Below, piece after piece: positions 1 through 8,248 of a DNA stretch of 52,459 nucleotides (positions are counted from its first letter, which is position 1; every line of letters starts with the position of its first letter). This DNA comes from Acinetobacter tandoii DSM 14970 = CIP 107469 (GTDB lineage Bacteria; Pseudomonadota; Gammaproteobacteria; Pseudomonadales; Moraxellaceae). The translations under genes and the position numbers were made by a program. Under the pieces are notes generated by a model. The model saw only the letters and a program-made list of their open reading frames with translations. It searched no databases and was not told where the DNA came from. The stretch lies in assembly GCF_000400735.1 (NCBI RefSeq), contig NZ_KE007376.1:59434-111892 (forward strand), read 5' to 3'.

Positions 1-50
1 ACTTTTTAAAGGGAACATCATCGACTCAAATCACTATTTGCAACAGTGCC

Positions 51-76
51 AAAAAACCTCCTTAAGGAGGTTTTTT
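51..76. terminator. Bidirectional rho-independent terminator
   Basis: A perfect stem of CCTCC and GGAGG around TTAA is flanked by six A on the left and six T on the right. It can therefore end transcription from either side. It lies 14 bases beyond the stop of the minus-strand hemJ gene. Confidence 0.85.
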
Positions 77-89
77 AAAATCAACTGGA

Positions 90-542
90 TTAAAACTGCG
101 GTTTAACCACCACTAAAATCACTACTGCGAGTAAAATAAGCGTTGGCATTTCATTGAAGAAACGCCAAAACTTATGTGATTTGTAATGCGGGTTTTCCAT
201 CAGTTTTTTACGGTAATAACCACAAACAAAATGGTAAATCACCAGTAAGCCCACTAATCCAACTTTCAGGTAAAACCAGAGTGCTTCATGGTAATGCCGA
301 GTTGCATCACCCCAATCCACTAAAAAATGCGCTGTGATGAGAGTGGCAAGCATTGACGGCCACATGATGCCGCGGTACAACTTTCGTTCCATAATCTGGA
401 AACGCTGATGACTCGTGCCATCTTCACTCATCGCATGATAAACATATAAACGTGGCAGGTAGAACAATGCCGCGAACCAACAAACGACTGCAATAATATG
501 TAATGCTTTTACCCACAAGAAAGCATCAGAAGGAGCATCCAT
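90..542 (-). CDS. hemJ: HemJ protoporphyrinogen IX oxidase
   Basis: A 150-residue membrane protein of the HemJ (UPF0093) family, which oxidises protoporphyrinogen IX to protoporphyrin IX in the inner membrane during haem synthesis. Four hydrophobic helices are visible (about residues 9-28, 60-76, 88-108 and 132-147). The N-terminal motif LWVKALHIIAV carries the conserved histidine (H15), and a conserved lysine lies at K93 in the third helix (FYLKVG). Length matches the family. It is a single gene followed by a strong terminator. HemJ is the usual form of this enzyme in Acinetobacter, so this looks like core chromosome at the edge of an accessory region. Confidence 0.9.
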   Translation of the reverse strand: MDAPSDAFLWVKALHIIAVVCWFAALFYLPRLYVYHAMSEDGTSHQRFQIMERKLYRGIMWPSMLATLITAHFLVDWGDATRHYHEALWFYLKVGLVGLLVIYHFVCGYYRKKLMENPHYKSHKFWRFFNEMPTLILLAVVILVVVKPQF

Positions 543-622
543 CCATTCACCCTTTTAAAGGGCAGTGTGGCAGAAGTTGATCATCCATGGCTGAATGATC
601 AACACTTCTTAGCTTAGCCTTC

Positions 623-815
623 CTATTTTTTGAAAACAAGAAGACAGGCATTTACACCGCCAAAACCGAAACTGTTACTCATCACAGTATTCAATTTTGC
701 ATCACGTTTTTCAAGTACGATATCAAATCGTTTTGCGCCTTCATCCAGTTCAGTCACGTTGATGTTTGGTGCAATAAAGTCATTTTTTCATCATCAATAC
801 TGAATAAATCACTCA
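623..815 (-). pseudogene. 3' remnant of a FabB-like 3-oxoacyl-ACP synthase
   Basis: Reading the minus strand towards the stop at 623-625 gives a tail that includes DFIAPNINVTELD and MSNSFGFGGVNA. This is the classic C-terminal block of beta-ketoacyl-ACP synthase I/II. Upstream, IYSVLMM continues the FabB match but in another frame, so an A-run near 783-790 carries a one-base shift. The nucleophilic Cys region and both His regions are absent. Only about 60 codons remain, with no start. It is decayed debris beside hemJ. Confidence 0.8.
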
Positions 816-1150
816 TATAGGCATACGATACGGATACAGTCCATTCAGTTTCGCTGACTGTAAGCGTCATATGTTCACAGCTCATTAGCCATTGCGTAGT
901 GATCCTGAAAACAGCCAGTTTTTACGTCCCATGCATGGGTATTTGTAGTCATGAATTAAGTCCCCATTTATTTTTAAGTGGGAACTTAATTAAGGCTTAT
1001 CGGATAGCTTGGTAAAGTGTGTTCACTAGAGAGGTTGCTACAATCCTTTTTGGGGAAAGAATTAGTTCATTAGAAAGTGATGATTCAGTGGAATGAGCTT
1101 AGATAGTGGCAGTCCGAACCGATTAGGTATCTAAATTAGGAAGGAATTGT
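816..1150. other. Intergenic stretch without a recognisable gene
   Basis: This region lies between the fabB debris and the promoter of the exporter operon. A short minus-strand frame of about 35 codons (ATG near 890) overlaps the decayed fabB end and has no family match that I recognise. A weak inverted repeat (AGTCCCCA with AGTGGGAACTT) is visible at about 958-990. I see no further supported feature. Confidence 0.4.
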
Positions 1151-1179
1151 TTTACATAATACTTAAAAATAGATTATAT
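1151..1179 (+). promoter_or_regulatory. Candidate sigma-70 promoter for the ABC exporter operon
   Basis: TTTACA (1151-1156) and TTATAT (1174-1179) are separated by 17 bases. They lie 34 bases upstream of the ATG of the adaptor gene. The surroundings are strongly AT-rich, so other -10 choices shifted by a few bases are possible. Confidence 0.5.
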
Positions 1180-1212
1180 TATTCTTAATTAAATAAGATA
1201 AGCAAAATACAG

Positions 1213-2364
1213 ATGCAAACATTTTTATTAGGAAAGAGGGCTCTTTCCGTTCTTGTAGTGCTTATTACATTAATCTTATTTTTGGTTTATGTCCTATTGC
1301 GTACAGGACCTTTTGCACCTGTCAAGGTCACTCTGATACAAGTTCAGTATAAATCCATTCAGCCTAGTCTATTTGGTATAGCGACTGTTGAAGCTCGTCA
1401 TAATTACAAGATTGGTCCCACAACGGCAGGTCGTCTTAAAAACCTTCGAGTCGATATAGGAGATGCTGTACAAGCTGGACAACTTTTAGGGGAAATGGAT
1501 CCCGTTGATTTAGAAGAAAAAATACTTGCGCAACGTGCCATTATCCAAAAAATCATCTCTCAGCAACAAGATACTCAAATTCGTCAAAAGTTTGCACAGC
1601 AACAAGTTCAACGCTATCAGCAACTCACCAAAATCAATGCCACCAGTCAAGAGTCACTCGCCATTAAGCAGCAGGAACTTGATCTTGCTACAACGGCACT
1701 TGGCTCAATGCAGCAAGAACTTAATAAAGCCCGTGCAGACCTCAATACACTACAAGCCCAGCGCGACAATTTAAATTTAATGGCAACAGCACCAGGTATA
1801 GTCACAGCCCGTTATGCAGAACCTGGCTCTACTGTAGTTGCAGGGCAAACCGTATTGGAAATTGTAGACCCGAAGTCTATTTGGTTGAATACACGCTTCG
1901 ATCAATCTAGTGCGATTGGCTTAGCCTCAGGTTTACCTGCACAAATTCATTTACGTTCGCGTCAAAGTAACACGCTTTCAGGTCAAGTCTTATGGGTAGA
2001 GCCCCGTGCAGATGTTATTACCGAAGAAATCTTAGCCAAAGTAGTCTTTAGTCAACAACCTAACCCTCTACCCCCTTTAGGTGAATTAGCAGAAGTGACA
2101 ATTAAACTAGCACCACTGTCTCGCAGCCTTGCTATTCCAAATGCTGCTATTCACCGCATCAATAACCAAGTCGGTGTCTGGAAAGTGACAGATCAAAAAC
2201 TACAATTTATTGAAATTAAACTAGGTCGCTCTAATTTAGAGGGTGATGTTCAAGTACTCGATGGTCTATCAGAAAATGATCAAATCGTTTTATATAGTGA
2301 AAAACCACTTAATGCGAAAAACCGTTTGCGTATTGTAAAAAATCTTGCAGGAACATCTGAATGA
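1213..2364 (+). CDS. HlyD/MacA-type periplasmic adaptor of an ABC exporter
   Basis: A 383-residue membrane-fusion protein. Residues 11-29 form one N-terminal anchor. A lipoyl-like half domain follows (GRLKNLRVDIGDAVQAGQ, about 75-95), then a long Gln-rich coiled-coil hairpin (about 105-190), the returning lipoyl half (TAPGIVTARYAEPGSTVVAGQ) and a beta-barrel region. Such proteins link an inner-membrane ABC pump to the envelope. The gene overlaps the following permease by four bases (ATGA). With the permease and ATPase it makes a DevBCA/MacAB-like operon. No outer-membrane partner is encoded nearby, and the substrate cannot be read from the sequence. Confidence 0.85.
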   Translation: MQTFLLGKRALSVLVVLITLILFLVYVLLRTGPFAPVKVTLIQVQYKSIQPSLFGIATVEARHNYKIGPTTAGRLKNLRVDIGDAVQAGQLLGEMDPVDLEEKILAQRAIIQKIISQQQDTQIRQKFAQQQVQRYQQLTKINATSQESLAIKQQELDLATTALGSMQQELNKARADLNTLQAQRDNLNLMATAPGIVTARYAEPGSTVVAGQTVLEIVDPKSIWLNTRFDQSSAIGLASGLPAQIHLRSRQSNTLSGQVLWVEPRADVITEEILAKVVFSQQPNPLPPLGELAEVTIKLAPLSRSLAIPNAAIHRINNQVGVWKVTDQKLQFIEIKLGRSNLEGDVQVLDGLSENDQIVLYSEKPLNAKNRLRIVKNLAGTSE

Positions 2365-3569
2365 TTAGCTTAGCCGGTCGGGATATATTCCATTCATGGG
2401 GTAAGTTTGTTTTTACTGGTTTTGGACTTGGCTTGTTGATCGGCGTGACTCTAATTATGGCGGGTGTCTACCGTGGTATGGTGGATGATGCCAAGGCTTT
2501 ATTAAATAATAGCGGTGCAGATTTATGGGTAGTACAACAAGATACGCTTGGTCCATATGCTGAACCTTCTAGTGTGCGTGATGATTTATATCGTAGTGTC
2601 ATGACTACACCTGAAGTAGAACATGCCTCAAATATTACTTATCTGACCACACAAGTTCATTATAAAGATAAAGATATCCGTGCGATGGTGGTTGGAATCC
2701 ATACAGGTGAACATGCCTGGAATAATTTAGGCTGGCCACCTTACCTTTTAGCGGGACGTCAATTGACTCGAGGGCACTATGAAGCTGTTGTAGACATCAC
2801 TTCAGGACTTAAATTAGGTGATCGCATCAAAATCCGTCGTAATTATTTTACTGTAGTAGGATTGACTCGACGAATGGTGTCATCAGGTGGTGACCCGATG
2901 ATTTTTATTCCGATTAAAGATGCACAACAAGCCCAATTTCAAAAAGATAATGCGGCAATTTTACAAGACCGCCGACGTACCGCACAAAATCCAATTTACA
3001 ATCGGCCTGCTTATCCAGATTTATTAGACAGTGTTCTGAGTGCTCAAACCAGCAATCGTTATGTAAATGCAATTTTAGTCCGTCTTAAAACTGGTACTTC
3101 CGCAGAAGATACTGCTGAACACATCCAACGTTGGCAGCAACTGACTGTCTACACGCGTCTTCAAATGGAACATATTTTAATTAGCAAGATGATTGCAACG
3201 TCAGCAAGGCAGATTGCGATGTTTTTAGTAATTTTGGCTTTGGTGAGCGCGGCAATTGTGGCATTTATTATTTATACCCTAACCATGGATAAAATTCGAG
3301 AAATTGCAGTTCTGAAACTAATTGGAACACGCAACCGAACGATTGCCTGGATGATCTTACAGCAAGCGCTCGCACTTGGTCTAATTGGATTTACTATAGG
3401 TAAAATCACTTCAACCTTTGCTGCGCCATATTTTCCAAAGTATGTATTATTGATTCCTCAGGATTCTATTCTTGGATTTATTGCTGTGATGTTGATTTGT
3501 ATGTTGGCAAGTCTAGTAGCTATTCGTATGGCATTACGTATTGATCCAGCCGAAGCAATTGGAGGATAA
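2361..3569 (+). CDS. FtsX-family ABC exporter permease (DevC-like)
   Basis: A 402-residue permease with the MacB/FtsX plan. There is one N-terminal helix (about 15-37), a large periplasmic domain (about 40-270), and three C-terminal helices (about 283-306, 328-350 and 363-388). The segment MDKIREIAVLKLIGTRN is the cytoplasmic coupling region typical of FtsX/DevC permeases. Translation starts within the stop of the adaptor gene, indicating coupling. Three bases separate its stop from the ATPase start. Unlike MacB, the ATPase is a separate polypeptide. Confidence 0.87.
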   Translation: MISLAGRDIFHSWGKFVFTGFGLGLLIGVTLIMAGVYRGMVDDAKALLNNSGADLWVVQQDTLGPYAEPSSVRDDLYRSVMTTPEVEHASNITYLTTQVHYKDKDIRAMVVGIHTGEHAWNNLGWPPYLLAGRQLTRGHYEAVVDITSGLKLGDRIKIRRNYFTVVGLTRRMVSSGGDPMIFIPIKDAQQAQFQKDNAAILQDRRRTAQNPIYNRPAYPDLLDSVLSAQTSNRYVNAILVRLKTGTSAEDTAEHIQRWQQLTVYTRLQMEHILISKMIATSARQIAMFLVILALVSAAIVAFIIYTLTMDKIREIAVLKLIGTRNRTIAWMILQQALALGLIGFTIGKITSTFAAPYFPKYVLLIPQDSILGFIAVMLICMLASLVAIRMALRIDPAEAIGG

Positions 3570-3572
3570 CAC

Positions 3573-4277
3573 ATGACCCACGGAATTTTAATTGAGGGTT
3601 TAAAAAAACGTTTTGGGCAAGGTGATAATGCTTTTTATGCATTAAAAGATGTCAATATGTGGGTGGATCCAGGAGAAGTTGTTGGACTGATTGGTCCGTC
3701 AGGTTCAGGTAAAAGTACCTTATTAAAATGTTTAGGCGCTGTGATTGATCCCACTGAAGGACGTATGACTTTAGGGAGTGAAGTGATTTTTGATCAACAC
3801 TGGTTGGTAAAAGATTTAAGTGCATTGCGACGTGACAAAATTGGTTTTATGTTCCAAACACCTTATTTGATTCCTTTTTTGAATGTTTTAGATAATGTTG
3901 CGCTATTACCTATGCTTGCAGGTGTTCCTAATGACACTGCACGTGCAAGTGCTTTAGAAATTTTAACGGCTTTAGATGTTCAGCATCGTATTCATGCCAT
4001 GCCTGGGCAATTATCAGGTGGTGAACAACAACGTGTAGCTATTGCACGCGGCTTGATTAATAAGCCACCTGTCATTTTGGCAGATGAGCCAACGGCACCT
4101 TTAGACAGCGTTCGTGCCATGACTGTAATTCGTTTGTTGCACGAAATGGCGGAAAAATTTCAAACAGCAATTATTGTTGTTACACATGACGATAAAATTA
4201 TTCCGACTTTCCAGCGACTATATCATATTCGTGAGGGAATAACGTATGAAGAAAAAGGAGAGGGTCGTAGTTTCTAA
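3573..4277 (+). CDS. ABC exporter ATP-binding subunit (LolD/DevA/MacB type)
   Basis: A 234-residue ATPase with a full motif set: Walker A GPSGSGKST (41-49), Q-loop near FMFQTP, signature LSGGEQQRVAIARG (about 147-160), Walker B VILADEPTA (about 164-172) and H-loop VVTHD (about 206-210). It is the last gene of the adaptor-permease-ATPase operon and powers export by the FtsX-like permease. An IS5-family element begins 29 bases after its stop, so any further operon gene may have been separated or lost. The CDS itself is intact. Confidence 0.9.
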   Translation: MTHGILIEGLKKRFGQGDNAFYALKDVNMWVDPGEVVGLIGPSGSGKSTLLKCLGAVIDPTEGRMTLGSEVIFDQHWLVKDLSALRRDKIGFMFQTPYLIPFLNVLDNVALLPMLAGVPNDTARASALEILTALDVQHRIHAMPGQLSGGEQQRVAIARGLINKPPVILADEPTAPLDSVRAMTVIRLLHEMAEKFQTAIIVVTHDDKIIPTFQRLYHIREGITYEEKGEGRSF

Positions 4278-4339
4278 AAGCGTAGAAATTTAAAGTATTT
4301 TATCTAGGGTCTGTTGACACTTACTGTTCATAATTAACC

Positions 4340-4836
4340 CTATAAAGGTAGCCATAAAAATATACAGGCTAAAGCAACAGAACTTTGATAATTTCTTTTG
4401 AGCTTGTCATATCGAGTAGCTATTCCTCTAAATTGCTTTAATCTACAAAACATATTTTCAACTAAATGCCTGATTTTATATAAATACCAGTCCATATGGT
4501 CATTGTTAGATTGGCTATTCGTTTTCTTTGGTATATTCGCTTTAGTCCCTGTTTTCCTGATCTGTTCACGCAGTGGTTCTGAATCATAGCCTTTATCTGC
4601 GCATACCACTTTTGTCTCTTTTAAATCTAATGTTGATGTGTTAAATCAGGTGCAACTTTAACATCATGTGTGGTTCCATCGGTAATTATGAAATCAATAG
4701 GATTGCCATGTGCATCAACAATCAAATGTATTTTTGAGGAGTTTCCTCCTACACTTTTAGAAATAGATTGATTCGCTATGCCAGCAGAATGTTGATGAGC
4801 ACGTACATGAGAGCCATCAATAAAAATCCACTCCAT
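4340..4836 (-). pseudogene. IS5-family transposase, middle and C-terminal parts
   Basis: The middle part (4627-4836) starts at MEWIFIDGSHVRAHQHSAG, with the first catalytic Asp, and continues through HLIVDAHGNPIDFIITDG. The C-terminal part (4340-4609) has CADKGYDSEPLR, with the second Asp, and a final region containing HLVENMFCRLKQFRGIATRYDKL with the catalytic Glu. A one-base shift near 4615-4630 separates them, since TSTLDLKETKVVCADKGYD joins in the next frame. IS427-type elements can use frameshifting between two frames, so this shift may be natural. The IS3 insertion nevertheless disrupts the gene. Confidence 0.8.
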
Positions 4837-4841
4837 TGATC

Positions 4842-5693
4842 CTAGACAGTATCGTGGACAACAAATCCCTCTAAATTCTTAAAATATTTCTGTTCAAAGG
4901 CTTCTGGGCTTAACCAGCCGTTTGCGGAATGCCTTCTGACCCGATTGTAATAAATCTCAATATAGTCAAACAAGACTGTATTCGCTTCTTTTCGAGTGGC
5001 AAACACACTGCCATGGACCACATGACCTTTCAATGTATGAAAGAAGCTTTCGGTCACTGCATTATCCCAACAGTTTCCCCTGCGTGACATACTTTGAACG
5101 CAGTTATTCGTAAATAATAGCGCCCTAAAATCACGACTACAGTACTGTGAGCCTTGGTCCGAATGCACCATGACACCCATTGGATACCCCTGACGAGCCA
5201 TTGCATAATGAAACGCATCACACACCAATTGACGGTCTATTCGATGGCTGGTTTGCCAACCGACAATACGACGGCTGAATAGATCCAGCATCACACATAA
5301 ATACAGCCAACCTTGCTTAGTACGGATATAGGTAATATCCGTTGTCCAGATCTTATTGGGTTCATTGACCGTAAATTGACGATCCAACAAGTTAGGCGCT
5401 GTAGGCAAACGATGGTTTGAATCAGTCGTATACTTGTATTTACGTGCAATCCTGCTACGTAAACCAAGCTTTTTAAGCATTCTTCCAACGGTTCGTTCGC
5501 TCATGCTGTAACCTAAATCATGCATGTCATGTACCAATGAAGGTGCACCCAATCGTGCATGATGCTGCCAATATACGGCTTTTAAATCATTATATTTCTG
5601 CGCTAGATTGGCCTGGCGTTTTCGCCAGGCACAATAGCCTGAAGTGCTGACACCCAGGCATTTACAGGCAGAAGATACAGTGACTTCATTCAC
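4842..5693 (-). CDS. IS3-family transposase OrfB (DDE integrase)
   Basis: A 283-residue integrase-type protein with an HTH_21-like N-terminal region (about 20-75) and an rve/DDE catalytic core. Catalytic residues are in WTTDITYI (first Asp), VMVHSDQGSQYCS (second Asp) and NAVTESFFHTLK (Glu). Both the orfB and orfA frames appear open, so this copy may be functional. OrfA ends 15 bases upstream of this start. In IS3 elements the active enzyme is normally an OrfAB frameshift fusion, so the stated ATG is only the start of the separate OrfB product. Confidence 0.9.
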   Translation of the reverse strand: MNEVTVSSACKCLGVSTSGYCAWRKRQANLAQKYNDLKAVYWQHHARLGAPSLVHDMHDLGYSMSERTVGRMLKKLGLRSRIARKYKYTTDSNHRLPTAPNLLDRQFTVNEPNKIWTTDITYIRTKQGWLYLCVMLDLFSRRIVGWQTSHRIDRQLVCDAFHYAMARQGYPMGVMVHSDQGSQYCSRDFRALLFTNNCVQSMSRRGNCWDNAVTESFFHTLKGHVVHGSVFATRKEANTVLFDYIEIYYNRVRRHSANGWLSPEAFEQKYFKNLEGFVVHDTV

Positions 5694-5707
5694 ATCCAGA
5701 TCTTGAA

Positions 5708-6016
5708 TTACCGTGTACTTTTCTTGGCATGATCTGTCAGAAAGTACACATGCGCTTTTTTTAAGATGTCATTGGCTTCCCTGAGCTGTTTGACTTCTTT
5801 CTCTAATTCTAAGATCCGCTGTTGTTCTGGTGAAAGTTGACGTTTGCTTGAACCTACTGGGTTGGCTTCACGAATCCATTTATCTAAGGTTGAATAACCC
5901 ACACCTAATTTATGGGCGATTGCAGCTATAGGCTCGTGGGAGTTTGAAAGTGCATAATCAATCGCTTGCTGTTTAAATTCAGGACTAAAACGTTTAGCCA
6001 TTTCTTGAATCTCCAA
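5708..6016 (-). CDS. IS3-family transposase OrfA (HTH/leucine zipper)
   Basis: A 102-residue protein with the HTH_Tnp_1 fold (AIDYALSNSHEPIAAIAHKLGVGYSTLDKWI) followed by a heptad-like coiled coil (ILELEKEVKQLREANDILKKA) used for multimerisation. It forms the N-terminal half of the OrfAB transposase and binds the terminal repeats. A short truncated homologue of its first 34 codons is found at 24.1 kb in the IS relic. Confidence 0.9.
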   Translation of the reverse strand: MEIQEMAKRFSPEFKQQAIDYALSNSHEPIAAIAHKLGVGYSTLDKWIREANPVGSSKRQLSPEQQRILELEKEVKQLREANDILKKAHVYFLTDHAKKSTR

Positions 6017-6071
6017 AGATTAAAGTTACGTTATCTTTAGAGGGACGTGCTGTCCATTATTTTGGCTAGGA

Positions 6072-6329
6072 TCACATATCGGGGCATGAGGCTAGCAATT
6101 TGAATAATCTAAGTAACTTACCGCTGCTTGACCAACGATTAAAACGTTTGAAAATAGAGTTTGAATGACCAAAACAAGAAGGAATATCTCGCCACGGACA
6201 GCCTGTTCTAATTCTATAGAGAATAGCTTCAATAAAATTGCGTAAATTTGAGTTGTGGTGAATGGATAAATTACGCAGAATAGCTTTCAACTTTTGCCAG
6301 TGTTGATCTGTCAGCATGGTACGAGGCAT
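6072..6329 (-). pseudogene. IS5-family transposase, N-terminal part
   Basis: Residues MPRTMLTDQHWQKLKAIL and RTGCPWRDIPSCFG are the DUF4096-like N-terminal domain of IS5/IS427 transposases. The frame ends at CPDM-stop only because the IS3 element begins there. The remaining domains lie on the other side of that element. Confidence 0.85.
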
Positions 6330-6672
6330 AGCGAATAGTAAAATTGGGTTTGGCGATTTGATTTTACTACTTCGCTATTTTTTAAGCTAAAAGTGTCAAC
6401 ACACCCTAGTTGATTTTGCTTAAAAAACAAAATTTTTTATAGCCGACCAAAGCACTATAATTGATCAATCCTGATGCTGATTTTTTGTATAGGTTCTTTT
6501 AGCCTGTTATATTTTTATTTACAAGCAGATTAAATTATATACAAATTTATCTCATTAAATCACTTTTTTGATGCTTGGTTAGTATGTGCTAAGAGCCTAG
6601 ATTAATATATTAAATTGAAAACAGTACTACAGCATCAGAAAGAAAAAACCAACTGATGCATCACTTACGAAA

Positions 6673-6993
6673 TTAGTATTCGTAGTTATTATTGATTGAC
6701 CATTCTTGTAATTTTCCAAACTTGATCTGGTCATTAAAAAGCAAATCATTGTTTGCTAGCGTCCTACTCTCATCTGTTGGACAGAAACCATCATCACAGT
6801 CTGAATCGACGACCCAGCAGCCGCGGACAAATAGGATTTCATTTCCTTCTTGCTCCAGCTGTTTTTCTACCCGTTGAATTGCTTCATCAATGTTTTTTGC
6901 GCCTAAATAAGCTGTCACATACGCATAGGATTCCGATGGATCCAATGCTTTTTTAAATTCAATGCCTACACAAAAAAGATGGTTTTTCATCAT
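6673..6993 (-). CDS. Hypothetical protein, 106 residues
   Basis: A small acidic soluble protein that I do not recognise. It opens with MMKNHLFCVGIEFKKALDPSESYAYVTAYLGAKNIDEAIQRVEKQLEQEG, which suggests one compact alpha/beta domain. It ends with a Cys/Asp-rich stretch (GCWVVDSDCDDGFCPTDES). The start is supported by GAGGAGT five to eight bases upstream of the ATG. It stands alone between the IS5-family element and the bd oxidase operon. Confidence 0.6.
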   Translation of the reverse strand: MMKNHLFCVGIEFKKALDPSESYAYVTAYLGAKNIDEAIQRVEKQLEQEGNEILFVRGCWVVDSDCDDGFCPTDESRTLANNDLLFNDQIKFGKLQEWSINNNYEY

Positions 6994-7087
6994 TTACTCC
7001 TCATTTATTTTTAGTCCAAATCTCTCATCAAACTTATTCAGATCCAGCAACTTTTAACATCTAAAAAACTGAACCTCTATAGAAAAT

Positions 7088-7115
7088 AGGTCAGTAAGGA
7101 AAACCTCACTGACCT
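7088..7115 (-). terminator. Terminator of the bd oxidase operon
   Basis: The stem AGGTCAGT(A)AGG / CCT(C)ACTGACCT surrounds AAAA. It lies just beyond the stop of the small third subunit gene and is followed on the minus strand by ATTTTCT. Confidence 0.75.
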
Positions 7116-7126
7116 GTGTTTAAAAC

Positions 7127-7234
7127 TTAATAAGCCAATTTTAACAGAAATCTAAATAGTCCTGCGACCAATGCCAAACTTAAAAAACCAGCCAGCCATA
7201 AGCCAATAAACCATTTCAATTCAGAAATTTTCAT
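7127..7234 (-). CDS. DUF2474/CydX-like small subunit of cytochrome bd oxidase
   Basis: A 35-residue single-helix membrane protein: MKISELKWFIGLWLAGF followed by a hydrophobic run and a basic C-terminal FRFLLKLAY. AAGGAGG stands six bases ahead of the ATG, a strong ribosome binding site. It begins 10 bases after the stop of the second oxidase subunit. Small one-helix proteins (CydX, or DUF2474 in cio operons) stabilise the haem sites of bd oxidases. Position, size and the W-x-x-G-L-W-L-A-G pattern support that role. Confidence 0.85.
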   Translation of the reverse strand: MKISELKWFIGLWLAGFLSLALVAGLFRFLLKLAY

Positions 7235-7243
7235 TCTGCCTCC

Positions 7244-8248
7244 TTAATGATAACCCTCATCACCCACACGCACTTTATCTCGGAAAATCCAATAGGATAA
7301 TCCTGTATAAATAAGAATGATCGGAATTAAGATCAACGCTCCAATGAGGGCAAACAATTGACTACTAGCAGGTGCCGCAGCCTCCCAAATGGTGACTGAT
7401 GGTGGAATGACGTAAGGCCATAGACTGATTAGAAAGCCCGTATAGGCCAAAATTACCAAAGCCAAGGTATAAATGAATGGCAGGAACTCTTTGCGCTGCT
7501 TACAGGCTTTGATTGCCAGGAAAGTAAACAGCAGAACCAATACTGGCACTGGACTAAAATAAAAGAGTTGTGGTTGGCTGAACCAGCGTTCTGCAATTTG
7601 AGGATGAGCCAAAGGCGTATAGATGCTGACACAAACAAAAATCATCAGTAATGAAATCAGCAGTTTTGGCATCAATTCAAACATGCGGTTCTGCAGCATT
7701 TTTTCGGTTTTAAAGATCAACCAGCCACATCCTAGCGTTGCATACAGAACAACAACACTAATACCAGTAAAGAGTGAAAAAGGTGTTAACCAGTCAAGAC
7801 CACCGCCAGTATATATCCCATTGGTGGTTTCAATTCCCTGAATATAGGCACCTAAAATTACGCCTTGTAAAAATGAACTCAGAATGGAACCCCATATAAA
7901 AGCTTGATCCCATAGATGTTTAGTTTTATTGGCCTTAAATCGGAACTCGAACGCAACACCACGGAAGATCAACGCGATCACCATCAGAATAATCGGCATA
8001 TACAGGGCGGACAGTACAGTGGAATACACTAAGGGAAATGCTGCAAATAATCCCGCACCTCCAAGTACCATCCATGTTTCATTGCCATCCCAGACTGGCG
8101 CGACGGTATTCATCATGACATCACGTTCCTGACGATCGGAAATAAAGGGAAATAGAATACCGATGCCGAGGTCAAAACCATCTAGCACGACATAGATCAG
8201 CACACCTAATCCAATAATTAGAATCCAAATCAATGATAAATCGATCAT
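7244..8248 (-). CDS. cydB: Cytochrome bd ubiquinol oxidase subunit II (CydB/CioB)
   Basis: A 334-residue polytopic membrane protein beginning MIDLSLIWILIIGLGVLIYVVLDGFDLGIGIL. The GFDLGIG motif and the following APVWDGNETWMV are hallmarks of CydB. About eight to nine hydrophobic helices are visible. It partners with subunit I to reduce oxygen to water with electrons from quinol. The start overlaps the stop of subunit I by four bases (ATGA), so translation is coupled. It is somewhat shorter than E. coli CydB, as is usual for the cyanide-insensitive branch. Confidence 0.93.
   Translation of the reverse strand: MIDLSLIWILIIGLGVLIYVVLDGFDLGIGILFPFISDRQERDVMMNTVAPVWDGNETWMVLGGAGLFAAFPLVYSTVLSALYMPIILMVIALIFRGVAFEFRFKANKTKHLWDQAFIWGSILSSFLQGVILGAYIQGIETTNGIYTGGGLDWLTPFSLFTGISVVVLYATLGCGWLIFKTEKMLQNRMFELMPKLLISLLMIFVCVSIYTPLAHPQIAERWFSQPQLFYFSPVPVLVLLFTFLAIKACKQRKEFLPFIYTLALVILAYTGFLISLWPYVIPPSVTIWEAAAPASSQLFALIGALILIPIILIYTGLSYWIFRDKVRVGDEGYH

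Larger units (their letters stand above)
4837..6074 (-). mobile_element. IS3-family insertion sequence, 1238 bp, with CAT target duplication
   Basis: The ends are TGATCCTAGACAG... at the left and the complement of TGATCCTAGCCAA... at the right, an imperfect inverted repeat that also shares TGGACA further in. CAT precedes the left end (4834-4836) and follows the right end (6075-6077), consistent with a 3-bp target duplication inside the IS5-family transposase gene. The element holds orfA and orfB on the minus strand. The stop codon of orfB (TAG) is inside the terminal repeat. Confidence 0.9.
4307..6406 (-). mobile_element. IS5-family (IS427-like) element interrupted by an IS3-family element
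   Basis: The outer element has matching ends: GGGTCTGTTGACACTT at the left and the complement of GGGTGTGTTGACACTT at the right. TA on both sides is a likely short target duplication. Its minus-strand transposase is in three pieces: N-terminal 6072-6329, middle 4627-4836 and C-terminal 4340-4609. The IS3-type element at 4837-6074 sits between the first two. Without that insert the frame reads CPDMEWIFIDGSH continuously, as expected for the DDE transposase. Confidence 0.85.

Noticed and set aside
4838..6073. GATC as a 4-bp target duplication for the nested IS3 element
   Set aside because: GATC belongs to both terminal repeats (TGATCCTAG). Using CAT as the duplication restores the interrupted transposase frame exactly.
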